A stretch of DNA of 64,000 nt, taken from assembly GCF_021403115.1 (NCBI RefSeq), contig NZ_JAJSSH010000005.1, positions 62,001 to 126,000 on the forward strand, given 5' to 3'. The position numbers and the translations under genes were made by a program. The stretch comes from Sphingobium sufflavum. GTDB taxonomy: Bacteria > Pseudomonadota > Alphaproteobacteria > Sphingomonadales > Sphingomonadaceae. This document shows positions 57,156 through 64,000 of this stretch, in pieces (position 1 is the stretch's first letter; the number at the start of each line of letters is the position of its first letter). A model generated the notes under the pieces. That model had not been told where the DNA came from. It did not search any database and saw only the letters and a list, made by a program, of their open reading frames with translations.

Positions 57156-58397
57156 ATGCAGATACCCGGACTTATCGACCCCGTGCCCGTCCCGCGGGCG
57201 ATCACGCCGCGCGAGGATGGCCGTGTGGACCTTCTCGGCCTCTCCGCCCTCCAGATCAGGGCAGAGCTGGAGGAGAAAGGGCTGGACATCAAGCAGGCGA
57301 AACTGCGCTCCAAGCAGCTCTTCCACTGGCTCTATCACCGCGGCGAAACGGATTTCGCGGCGATGACCGACCTCGGCAAGACATTGCGCCCCTGGCTGTC
57401 GGAGAAGTTCGTGGTTGGGCGGCCGCATGTGGTGGAGGCGCAGGTCTCCAGCGACGGCACACGCAAATGGCTGCTCCGTTCCGACGACGGGCAAGATTAT
57501 GAAATGGTGTTCATCCCCGACGCCGACCGGGGAACGCTTTGCGTCTCGTCGCAGGTCGGCTGCACACTCAACTGCCGCTTCTGCCACACCGGCACGATGC
57601 GCCTTGTCCGCAACCTGACGCCCGGCGAAATCGTCGGGCAGGTCATGCTGGCCCGAGACGCGCTGGGCGAGTGGCCCAAGGGCACCATGGCGGCCGATGC
57701 TAGTGTTGAGGACGAGGACATCGACGCCCCGCAATATAGCCCGGACGGCCGCATGCTGACCAACATCGTGATGATGGGCATGGGCGAGCCGCTGTATAAT
57801 TTCGACAATGTGCGCGATGCGTTGAAGGTGGTGATGGATGGCGCCGGCCTCGCCCTCTCCCGCCGCCGCATCACTCTGTCGACCAGCGGCGTGGTGCCGA
57901 TGATGGAGCGCGCCGCGCAGGAAATCGGCGTCAACCTCGCCGTCTCGCTGCATGCGGTGACCAAAGAAGTGCGCGACGAGATCGTGCCCATCAACCGCAA
58001 ATATGGCATCGAGGAACTGCTCCAGGCTTGTGCGGACTATCCCCGCGCCAACAATGCCCGCCGCATCACCTTTGAATATGTTATGCTGAAGGACAAGAAT
58101 GACAGCGACGAGGATGCCCGCGAACTGGTGCGCCTGATCCGCCATTACAAACTGCCCGCCAAGGTGAACCTGATCCCGTTCAACCCCTGGCCCGGCGCCA
58201 ATTATGAATGTTCGACGCCGGAGCGGGTGAAGCGTTTCTCCGAGATTATCTTCGAATCCGGCATCTCCGCCCCCGTCCGCACCCCACGCGGGCGCGACAT
58301 CATGGCGGCGTGCGGACAGCTCAAATCTGCGAGCGAGAAGAAGAGCCGCGCCGAGCTGGACCGGCTGGCGGAGGAAAAGCAGGCGGCGCTTGGCTGA
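57156..58397 (+). CDS. rlmN: 23S rRNA (adenine2503-C2)/tRNA (adenine37-C2) methyltransferase
   Basis: A 413-residue radical SAM enzyme. The [4Fe-4S] cysteines are in [20 protein letters not shown] (CxxxCxxC), [14 protein letters not shown] is the SAM site, and [20 protein letters not shown] and [20 protein letters not shown] contain the methyl-carrying Cys. It methylates A2503 in 23S rRNA and A37 in tRNA. Its end overlaps the TSUP gene by 8 bp. Confidence 0.96.
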   Translation: MQIPGLIDPVPVPRAITPREDGRVDLLGLSALQIRAELEEKGLDIKQAKLRSKQLFHWLYHRGETDFAAMTDLGKTLRPWLSEKFVVGRPHVVEAQVSSDGTRKWLLRSDDGQDYEMVFIPDADRGTLCVSSQVGCTLNCRFCHTGTMRLVRNLTPGEIVGQVMLARDALGEWPKGTMAADASVEDEDIDAPQYSPDGRMLTNIVMMGMGEPLYNFDNVRDALKVVMDGAGLALSRRRITLSTSGVVPMMERAAQEIGVNLAVSLHAVTKEVRDEIVPINRKYGIEELLQACADYPRANNARRITFEYVMLKDKNDSDEDARELVRLIRHYKLPAKVNLIPFNPWPGANYECSTPERVKRFSEIIFESGISAPVRTPRGRDIMAACGQLKSASEKKSRAELDRLAEEKQAALG

Positions 58398-59151
58398 TTT
58401 CGTTGCCGGAGCGGTCATTGCGGCTGTCGCGGGCGTCATCGGCGGCGCGATGAACGCGCTGGCGGGCGGCGGCACCTTCGCTACCCTGCCCGCCCTCATC
58501 GCGCTGGGGCTGCCCGCCAACATCGCCAATGCGACATCCAATTTCGCGCTGCTGCCCGGAGCCTGCTCCAGCGCCTTCGTCTATCGCGACGAACTGCGGC
58601 CGCTCGGCGGGGTGAAGGTCGGCTGGCTGGCCTTCATCACCTTCCTCGGCGGACTGGTCGGCGGCATATTGCTGGTCGTCACGCCGACGCGCGCCTTCGA
58701 TCTCATCATCCCCTGGCTGTTGCTGTTCGCGCTGGTCGTCATGCTGTTCGGGCAACGGGCCAGCCTGTGGCTGCGTTCGCGAGTGAGCATCGGCGCCCGG
58801 ACGCTGATCGGCGCGCAGGTGCTTCTGGGCATCTATGGCGGCTATTTCGGCGGCGGGGTCGGCCTCATCACGACGGCCCTTTACGGCCTGCTGGCGGGGA
58901 TCAGCGTGCGGGAGATGTTCGCGCCGCGCACCCTGATGCTGGCGATGGCCAATCTGGCGGCGGCGCTCATCTTCCTGTGGTTCGCGATGATCGACTGGCG
59001 TGCGTTCCTGCCGATGATGGTCGGCGCGGTCGTCGGCGGCTGGCTCGGCGCCCATGTCGGCAAGAAACTACCCGCGCGCGCGGTGCGGCTCTGGACCCTG
59101 TGCGTGACGGCGGCGACGACGACGGTGTTCTTCGCAAGGGCCTATGGGTAG
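58390..59151 (+). CDS. TSUP-family transporter (TauE/SafE type)
   Basis: A 253-residue membrane protein with about eight helices. The duplicated helices begin [20 protein letters not shown] and [20 protein letters not shown]; the GGYFGGGxG motif is family-specific. TSUP carriers move sulfite, sulfonates or similar organic anions. TTG start at 58390 overlaps rlmN, so coupled. Substrate unknown. Confidence 0.85.
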   Translation: MADFVAGAVIAAVAGVIGGAMNALAGGGTFATLPALIALGLPANIANATSNFALLPGACSSAFVYRDELRPLGGVKVGWLAFITFLGGLVGGILLVVTPTRAFDLIIPWLLLFALVVMLFGQRASLWLRSRVSIGARTLIGAQVLLGIYGGYFGGGVGLITTALYGLLAGISVREMFAPRTLMLAMANLAAALIFLWFAMIDWRAFLPMMVGAVVGGWLGAHVGKKLPARAVRLWTLCVTAATTTVFFARAYG

Positions 59152-59154
59152 GAT

Positions 59155-59463
59155 TCAGCCTTTCAGGCTATTCCAATGCCGCTCCTCGTAGGCAATGGAC
59201 GCCTCCACCAGTTGCTCCCATAGATCGGCAATGGAATCGGCAGGCAGATCACGCTCCTTTGCAAGAGCACGGGCATTGGCGACAACCTGCGCTTTGCGCG
59301 GCTCGTCCCGCACCTGCCCCCGCTCCGGCTTAATCCGGGCTGCGGCACGCATATAGGCAAAGCGCACCTCCAGCAGTTCGATCAATGCGCGGTCGGTCGC
59401 GTCGACCCCGCGCCGGACATCGGCCATGGTCTGACAGTCATAGGGGAGAGGCATATCGTCCAT
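59155..59463 (-). CDS. Chorismate mutase (AroQ class)
   Basis: A 102-residue all-helical protein. VRRGVDATDRALIELLEVRF (Arg-Asp in helix 1) and the MRAAARIKPERGQVRDEPRK segment form the chorismate site, and DLWEQLVEASIAYEERHWNS closes it. It turns chorismate into prephenate for Phe/Tyr. The form resembles the PchB/free-standing AroQ type, so isochorismate-pyruvate lyase activity cannot be excluded. Convergent with TSUP, 3 bp apart. Confidence 0.87.
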   Translation of the reverse strand: MDDMPLPYDCQTMADVRRGVDATDRALIELLEVRFAYMRAAARIKPERGQVRDEPRKAQVVANARALAKERDLPADSIADLWEQLVEASIAYEERHWNSLKG

Positions 59464-59646
59464 GGTTCGCCCCTAGGCCCGCGCGGCGGCGCTGTCGAGG
59501 GCTTGACTCCTGCCGCCGTGCCGCTAATAGCCGCCGCTTCGCAATTGGCCCCACATCCCGGTGAAGTGGTGGCCCGGCTCCTGCATGTCAGGGGTCGAGC
59601 GGTTCCGGGTTAACGTCGGCAACGACACGCAATTGAAAGACAGATC

Positions 59647-60261
59647 ATGACGAAGCGTACCAGCTCCAAGTATAAACTCGACCGCCGCATGGGCGAGAAT
59701 ATCTGGGGCCGTCCCAAGTCCCCGGTGAACAAGCGCGAGTATGGCCCCGGCCAGCACGGTCAGCGCCGCAAGAGCAAGGCGACCGATTACGGTATCCAGC
59801 TGCGCGCCAAGCAGAAGCTCAAGGGCTATTATGGCGACGTGACCGAGAAGCAGTTCAAGAAGAACTATTTCGAAGCCAGCCGCATCAAGGGCGACACCGG
59901 CCAGAACCTGATCGGCCTGCTGGAGCGCCGCCTCGACGCGGTCGTCTATCGCGCCAAGTTCGCGCCGACCATCTTCTCGGCTCGCCAGATCGTTTCGCAC
60001 GGCCACATCTATGTAAACGGCGTGAAATGCAACATCGCGTCGCGTCTGGTGAAGCCGGGCGACGAGATCACGCTGGGCAAGAAGGCGCAGGAAATGGCGC
60101 TGGTCATGGAGGCACAGAGCCTGCCGGAGCGTGACATCCCCGACTACATCTCGGTCGATGGCGCTGCAAAGGTCGTCTATGTCCGCATCCCGACGTTGGA
60201 CGAAGTGCCCTATCCGGTGAAGATGGAACCGAATCTGGTCGTCGAATTCTATTCGCGCTGA
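59647..60261 (+). CDS. rpsD: 30S ribosomal protein S4
   Basis: A 204-residue primary rRNA-binding protein: [20 protein letters not shown] at the start, then the S4 domain [20 protein letters not shown] and [20 protein letters not shown], ending in [14 protein letters not shown]. Typical alphaproteobacterial length. Terminator downstream. Confidence 0.97.
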   Translation: MTKRTSSKYKLDRRMGENIWGRPKSPVNKREYGPGQHGQRRKSKATDYGIQLRAKQKLKGYYGDVTEKQFKKNYFEASRIKGDTGQNLIGLLERRLDAVVYRAKFAPTIFSARQIVSHGHIYVNGVKCNIASRLVKPGDEITLGKKAQEMALVMEAQSLPERDIPDYISVDGAAKVVYVRIPTLDEVPYPVKMEPNLVVEFYSR

Positions 60262-60282
60262 TCCTTCGGGTTTCGATCGAAC

Positions 60283-60317
60283 AAAAAGAGGCGGTCCGGT
60301 TTCGGGCCGCCTTTTTT
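60283..60317 (+). terminator. rpsD terminator
   Basis: GGCGGTCCG pairs with CGGGCCGCC (one T-G), loop GTTT, followed by six T, 22 bp past the stop. Confidence 0.88.
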
Positions 60318-60632
60318 GTTGTTCGCGCCGCTTTTCCAACGCTCTGGTCTTTCGATGCCGCATTTTCCAAGCTGTGGGCCGTGAACGGTCCATTGCGCGT
60401 GATGACTTTTCCCTGAAACGCCCCTGCAAGCGCAGCGAGCTAAGGGCGGGCGAAGTAAGTCAATCCACTGCGCCGCTCCATGGATTGCTTCACTGCGCTA
60501 GCAATGACGAGGCGAGTCCAGCTAACGCACAGGCTCCGGGAAAGGCGCCAGACCTGCCCTTTGCGTATTCCGCCTGACAGGCACAGTCCGGTGCACCAGC
60601 CGGGGCATCGGCACGGCACCGTCCCCCCAAGC
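60318..60632. other. Intergenic stretch with REP-like element
   Basis: About 315 bp after the rpsD terminator without a supported gene. Its main content is the short repeat at 60476-60512. The rest shows nothing recognisable. Confidence 0.45.
60476..60512. repeat. REP-like sequence of the GTCATTGCGAG type
   Basis: CCATGGATTGCTTCACTGCG followed by CTAGCAATGACGA is the reverse of the widespread CGTCATTGCGAGCGnAGCGA... AGCAATCCA intergenic element, slightly decayed here. Confidence 0.6.
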
Positions 60633-61052
60633 CTATTGCGGCTGGTGGAACCCCATGCAGACATCCACCGAAATGATGCGATCCGCCTCGTCAAATTCAT
60701 AGATGGAGACGGAACGGAGCGTGCTTTCCTGCCCATCGCTGGCAACGGATCGCTCATCCAGATCGAGATAGACGACAGGCCCGGCCTCGGTCGCGCGGAA
60801 CAGGTGCTTTTCATAGACGGTGCTGTGCCCATTCCACTGGTCCAGCATCGCACGATAGGTCGGCCAGTCCATTTCCCGGTCACGCTCATTGCCGCGCCGC
60901 ACGAAGCGTTCCGTGTCGATCATCGGCAGCAGGGCGTCCCAGCCCTCCTCCGTCTCGCCATTCACGATCTGGGCCAGCGTGTCGCCAAAGGCGACCGCCC
61001 GCTTTGCCCGGACGCCCGTAATCTCGTCTCGCTTCGTCCAATGCCCTGCCAT
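60633..61052 (-). CDS. NTF2-like (SnoaL-type) protein
   Basis: A 139-residue protein from ATG 61052 (AAGAGG 8 nt upstream; a GTG 9 bp further up is possible). The single cone-shaped NTF2 fold is suggested by KRAVAFGDTLAQIVNGETEE, TYRAMLDQWNGHSTVYEKHL and VSIYEFDEADRIISVDVCMG. Such proteins are ketosteroid-isomerase-like enzymes or ligand binders. No catalytic residues can be named. Single gene. Confidence 0.72.
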   Translation of the reverse strand: MAGHWTKRDEITGVRAKRAVAFGDTLAQIVNGETEEGWDALLPMIDTERFVRRGNERDREMDWPTYRAMLDQWNGHSTVYEKHLFRATEAGPVVYLDLDERSVASDGQESTLRSVSIYEFDEADRIISVDVCMGFHQPQ

Positions 61053-61212
61053 TGCCTGCACCTCTTCCCATGGTCTGTTTGGTCGGGATAGTTCACCGCG
61101 CCGCGCGCCGGGGCAAGCCCCTTTGTGCCGCCCACCCTATTCCGTAAGGGGAGCGATGACGCGGACCCCGCGTTGGTGCAGGATGGCGGCGCAAGCGAAG
61201 GAGCCATTGCCC

Positions 61213-61644
61213 ATGACCCGCCCACTCCAATCCCTCTCCGTCATCACGCTGGGCATCGACGATCTTGCCCGGTCGAAGCATTTCTACGCCACCGGGTTCG
61301 AATGGTCGCCAGTGTTCGACAATGGGGAAATCGCCTTCTACCAGATGAACGGTTTCGTGCTGGGCACATGACTGAAAAGCGCGCTGGCGGCGGACATGAA
61401 CGCGCCCGCCCCGCTGCCGTCCGGCGGCTTTGCGCTGGCGCATAATGTTGGCGATGCGGCGGCGGTCGAACCGTTGATGGACAGGCTGGTGGCGGCGGGC
61501 GGACGGCTTCTGCGCCCCGCCGACGATCCACCCCATGGCGGGCGGCGCGGCTATGTCGCCGATCCCGATGGCCATGGCTGGGAAATCGCGTTCAATCCGG
61601 CATGGCCCATCGACGCACAGGGGCATGTGCGCTTCGCCCCCTGA
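61213..61644 (+). pseudogene. VOC-family gene with an in-frame stop
   Basis: The N-terminal half LSVITLGIDDLARSKHFYAT and EIAFYQMNGFVLGT stops at a TGA (61369-61371). The same frame continues at once with LKSALAADMNAPAPLPSGGF, HNVGDAAAVEPLMDRLVAAG and GYVADPDGHGWEIAFNPAWP, a full VOC domain. The family usually has Trp after LGT, so one G to A change (TGG to TGA) explains it. Both halves keep normal codons, so the change is recent or a sequencing error, and 143 residues would be normal. Confidence 0.88.
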
Positions 61645-61697
61645 AAAGCGCCCTTCCCCGCTTGCGGTCGGGACCATATCGCCATAGCCTGCGCGCC

Positions 61698-63374
61698 ATG
61701 CACCCGCTGTCCTGCCTGAGCGCCACGCTCCTCGCGTCCCTTGCCCTCTCCACTCTTTCGGCAGCACCCCAATCCGCCGCGCCGCAACTGCCGCCCACCG
61801 CCCAGTCCCGGCCCATTTCGGTCGCCACGCTGAAAAGCGTCACGCGAACCCTGTCCTCCGATGCGTTCGAGGGGCGCGCGCCGACCACCGCGGCGGAACA
61901 GAAGACCGTCGCCTATATCATCGACCAGATGAAGCGTGCGGGCCTGAAACCGGGCAACAGGGGCCAGTGGACGCAGCCGGTTCCGCTGGTGGAGCTGACC
62001 CAGAGCAACATCAGCCCGCTGACCGTCACCGGCGGCAAAAAGCCGCTCAGCTTCGCCTATAAGACGGACATGGTGGCGGGCAGCTATCGCGTCGAGCCGC
62101 ACACCGCCCTGACCGACAGCGAGATGGTCTTCGTCGGCTTTGGCATCAACGCCCCCGAAAAGGGCTGGAACGATTATGCGGGCGTCGATGTGCGTGGCAA
62201 GACGGTGGTCATGCTGGTCAACGACCCCGATTATGACATGCAGGGGCTGGACGGCCCCTTCGACGGCCGGGCAATGACCTATTATGGCCGCTGGACCTAC
62301 AAGTTCGAGGAAGCGGCGCGGCAGGGCGCGGCCGCCGCCCTCATCATCCACGACACCTATCCCGCCGCCTATCCGTGGAGCGTCGTTGTCTCCTCCTGGA
62401 CCGGTCCGCAACTGGAACTGGACGCGCCCGACGGCCACAGAGACCAGACGCAGGTCAACGGCTGGATCACCGGCCCGTCCGCCCGCGCATTGTTCGACGC
62501 GGCGGGCAAGCCGATGGACAAGTTGATCGCCGCCGCCAAGCAGCCGGGATTCAAGGCGGTGCCGCTCGGCGTGAAGGCCAGCCTGAGTTTCGACAGCGCG
62601 ATCCGGCGGCAGGCGTCGCAGAATGTCATCGGCATCCTGCCCGGCAAGAGCGCGCCGGACGAGCATGTCCTCTACACCGCCCATTGGGACCATCTGGGCC
62701 GGTGCGAGCCGGTGGACGGCGACGACATCTGCAACGGCGCGGTGGACAATGCCAGCGGCATGGCGGGCCTGATCGCGCTGGCCCGCACCCATGCCCGCGC
62801 GGGTCCGGCGCGGCGCAGCATCGTGTTCCTGGCGGTGACGGCGGAGGAGTCCGGCCTGCTCGGTTCGCGCCATTATGCGGAAAATCCCGTGTTCCCGCTG
62901 GGCACCACGGCGGGCGGCGTGAACATGGACGGCCTCAACATCCATGGCCGCACGCGCGACGTGACACTGGTCGGCGGCGGCAAGTCGGACCTGGAGGCGT
63001 GGCTGGTTCGCGCCGCCACGGCGCAGGGCCGGGCGGTGAAGCCGGAGCCGACGCCCGAAAAGGGCAGCTATTACCGTTCCGACCATTTCAGCTTTGCCCG
63101 GCTGGGCGTGCCGATGGTCTATGCGGAGAGCGGCGACGATCTGGTCAAGGGCGGGGTGACGTCGGGCCGGGCGGCGGCTGACGATTATACGGCCAACCGA
63201 TACCATAAGCCCGCCGACGAATATGATCCGGCATGGGACTGGTCCGGCGCGTTGCAGGATCTGGACATCAATTACCGGGTCGGGCGAGAACTGGCCAACA
63301 GCACGTTATGGCCCAACTGGTATCCCACCGCCGAATTCCGCGCGATCCGGGACAGGAGCCGGGCGAAACCCTGA
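61698..63374 (+). CDS. M28-family zinc aminopeptidase, exported
   Basis: A 558-residue protein from ATG 61698 with signal MHPLSCLSATLLASLALSTL. Catalytic metal ligands appear in LYTAHWDHLGRC (His), NGAVDNASGMAGLIALA (bridging Asp), TAEESGLLGSRHYAENP (Glu pair), GGVNMDGLNIHG (Asp) and SYYRSDHFSFARLGVP (His). A PA domain lies between about residues 150 and 260. It removes N-terminal residues from peptides in the periplasm. Typical length and layout. Confidence 0.93.
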   Translation: MHPLSCLSATLLASLALSTLSAAPQSAAPQLPPTAQSRPISVATLKSVTRTLSSDAFEGRAPTTAAEQKTVAYIIDQMKRAGLKPGNRGQWTQPVPLVELTQSNISPLTVTGGKKPLSFAYKTDMVAGSYRVEPHTALTDSEMVFVGFGINAPEKGWNDYAGVDVRGKTVVMLVNDPDYDMQGLDGPFDGRAMTYYGRWTYKFEEAARQGAAAALIIHDTYPAAYPWSVVVSSWTGPQLELDAPDGHRDQTQVNGWITGPSARALFDAAGKPMDKLIAAAKQPGFKAVPLGVKASLSFDSAIRRQASQNVIGILPGKSAPDEHVLYTAHWDHLGRCEPVDGDDICNGAVDNASGMAGLIALARTHARAGPARRSIVFLAVTAEESGLLGSRHYAENPVFPLGTTAGGVNMDGLNIHGRTRDVTLVGGGKSDLEAWLVRAATAQGRAVKPEPTPEKGSYYRSDHFSFARLGVPMVYAESGDDLVKGGVTSGRAAADDYTANRYHKPADEYDPAWDWSGALQDLDINYRVGRELANSTLWPNWYPTAEFRAIRDRSRAKP

Positions 63375-63463
63375 CCCGGCCTATGGTGCGTCCTGCTTCA
63401 TAACGGCCCGGAGTGGCCAAGCCGCATTGCCTCCCCCCGCCAGCCGTGCAAAAGCCAGCCATC

Positions 63464-64000
63464 ATGCCCGCACCCTTCCTGACATTGTTGCGCTGGCCGT
63501 TGTGGATCGCGGCGGTGGGGACAGGCGCGAAATCCTTTGCGGACAATCCCTTGCTGGGATCGCGGCGGTTGAACCGGTGGGGCCTGCACCGGCTGCGCGT
63601 GCGGGCCGCCGGGGCGATGACGCGGTGGCGGCGCGGGCGGCTAGCCGCCGGACTGTCGCGGGAGGATCGCGCGGCGTTCGAGCGGCAGGGCTATGTCGAG
63701 TGGCCGAACGTGCTGCCCGCCGACGCGTTCGAGCGGATGCGCGACGCCATATTGGGGCAGGCCTGGCCCGCCCGCGATATGGCGCAGGGGCATACCATCA
63801 CCCGCCGCATCCATGTCGACCCCGCCATGCTGCGCGCCGCGCCGGACCTCGCCGCGCTGCTGCGCCATCCGCGCTGGCGGGGCCTGCTGCGCTATGTCGC
63901 CGGATCGAAGGCGGAGCCGCTTTATTATATTCAGACCATCCTGACCCATCATGAGGGCCTGACGCATCATCAGGACTTCCCCCATGATGGCGGCACCGGC
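63464..64000 (+). CDS. Partial protein, possible phytanoyl-CoA dioxygenase-like
   Basis: The frame is open from ATG 63464 to the window end (179 codons) and continues outside. It starts with a hydrophobic stretch FLTLLRWPLWIAAVGTGAKS. GYVEWPNVLPADAFERMRDA resembles the N-terminal PhyH pattern, and ILTHHEGLTHHQDFPHD at the end contains HxD, the first iron ligand pair of 2-oxoglutarate dioxygenases. The second His and Arg lie outside the window. Family call is tentative. Confidence 0.6.
   Translation, partial: MPAPFLTLLRWPLWIAAVGTGAKSFADNPLLGSRRLNRWGLHRLRVRAAGAMTRWRRGRLAAGLSREDRAAFERQGYVEWPNVLPADAFERMRDAILGQAWPARDMAQGHTITRRIHVDPAMLRAAPDLAALLRHPRWRGLLRYVAGSKAEPLYYIQTILTHHEGLTHHQDFPHDGGTG

Noticed and set aside
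56418-58541. 707-codon open frame opposite rlmN and the DUF4893 gene
   Set aside because: Spans two real genes and their spacer on the other strand without any domain.

Overview
The window is a GC-rich chromosomal segment of an alphaproteobacterium of the order Sphingomonadales, most likely a Sphingobium- or Sphingomonas-like member of the Sphingomonadaceae. The evidence is gene content and style: a FYDLN-type acidic zinc-ribbon protein, the aroA-cmk-rpsA-ihfB order, tig and clpP/clpX close together, GatCAB, methionine synthase split into two genes, a TonB receptor, and many GTG/TTG starts with ATGA-type overlaps. No phage, transposase, rRNA or CRISPR array was seen. The genus call is an inference from protein sequences and was not tested by alignment.

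Layout. 1-4.8 kb: the 3' end of an NADP-type aldehyde dehydrogenase, a small HTH-like protein, then a tightly packed four-gene envelope cluster (deacetylase, multi-pass membrane protein, DUF2141 protein, GT4 glycosyltransferase). 4.8-8.4 kb: copper chaperone, aminotransferase, MFS carrier and tRNA-Ala(GGC). 8.5-13.5 kb: FYDLN protein, aroA-cmk, rpsA, ihfB. 13.6-13.9 kb: a tRNA-Leu(UAA) gene split inside its anticodon loop by a 246-nt group I intron with a cyanobacterial/plastid-like core. 14-21.3 kb: FUSC membrane protein, a decayed pirin gene, clpX and clpP, a GT2 glycosyltransferase lying between clpP and tig, and tRNA-Leu(UAG). 21.5-32 kb: a small proline-rich protein, a three-gene exported operon with an M48 peptidase, gatB, two sugar-related genes, gatA-gatC, a DUF3089 hydrolase and ruvX.

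32-40.5 kb: a dihydrodipicolinate-reductase-like enzyme, a TonB-dependent receptor, an MFS_3 exporter, a thiolase, a MarR regulator and phosphatidylserine decarboxylase. 40.6-46.4 kb: a methionine-cycle locus running ArsR-type regulator fused to a methyltransferase, metF, metH N-half, metH C-half, with a perfect 20-bp palindrome just before the regulator start; this looks like a SahR-type circuit. 46.5-50.5 kb: an Asn/Ala-rich lipoprotein, GtrA-like protein, a large GT-C-like membrane protein, tadA and a small anchored protein. 50.5-64 kb: rpmB, an adrenodoxin-type reductase, a membrane-anchored chemoreceptor, dnaN, two exported proteins, rlmN, a TSUP carrier, a chorismate mutase, rpsD, an NTF2-like protein, a VOC gene stopped by one nonsense codon, an M28 peptidase and the start of a possible PhyH-type dioxygenase.

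Most of the window is housekeeping. The points most worth following are the intron-split tRNA-Leu(UAA), the methionine operon with its palindrome, two decaying genes (pirin and VOC), glycosyltransferases placed inside housekeeping operons (gatA and tig/clpP), a dispersed palindromic intergenic repeat present three times, and the four-gene envelope cluster.
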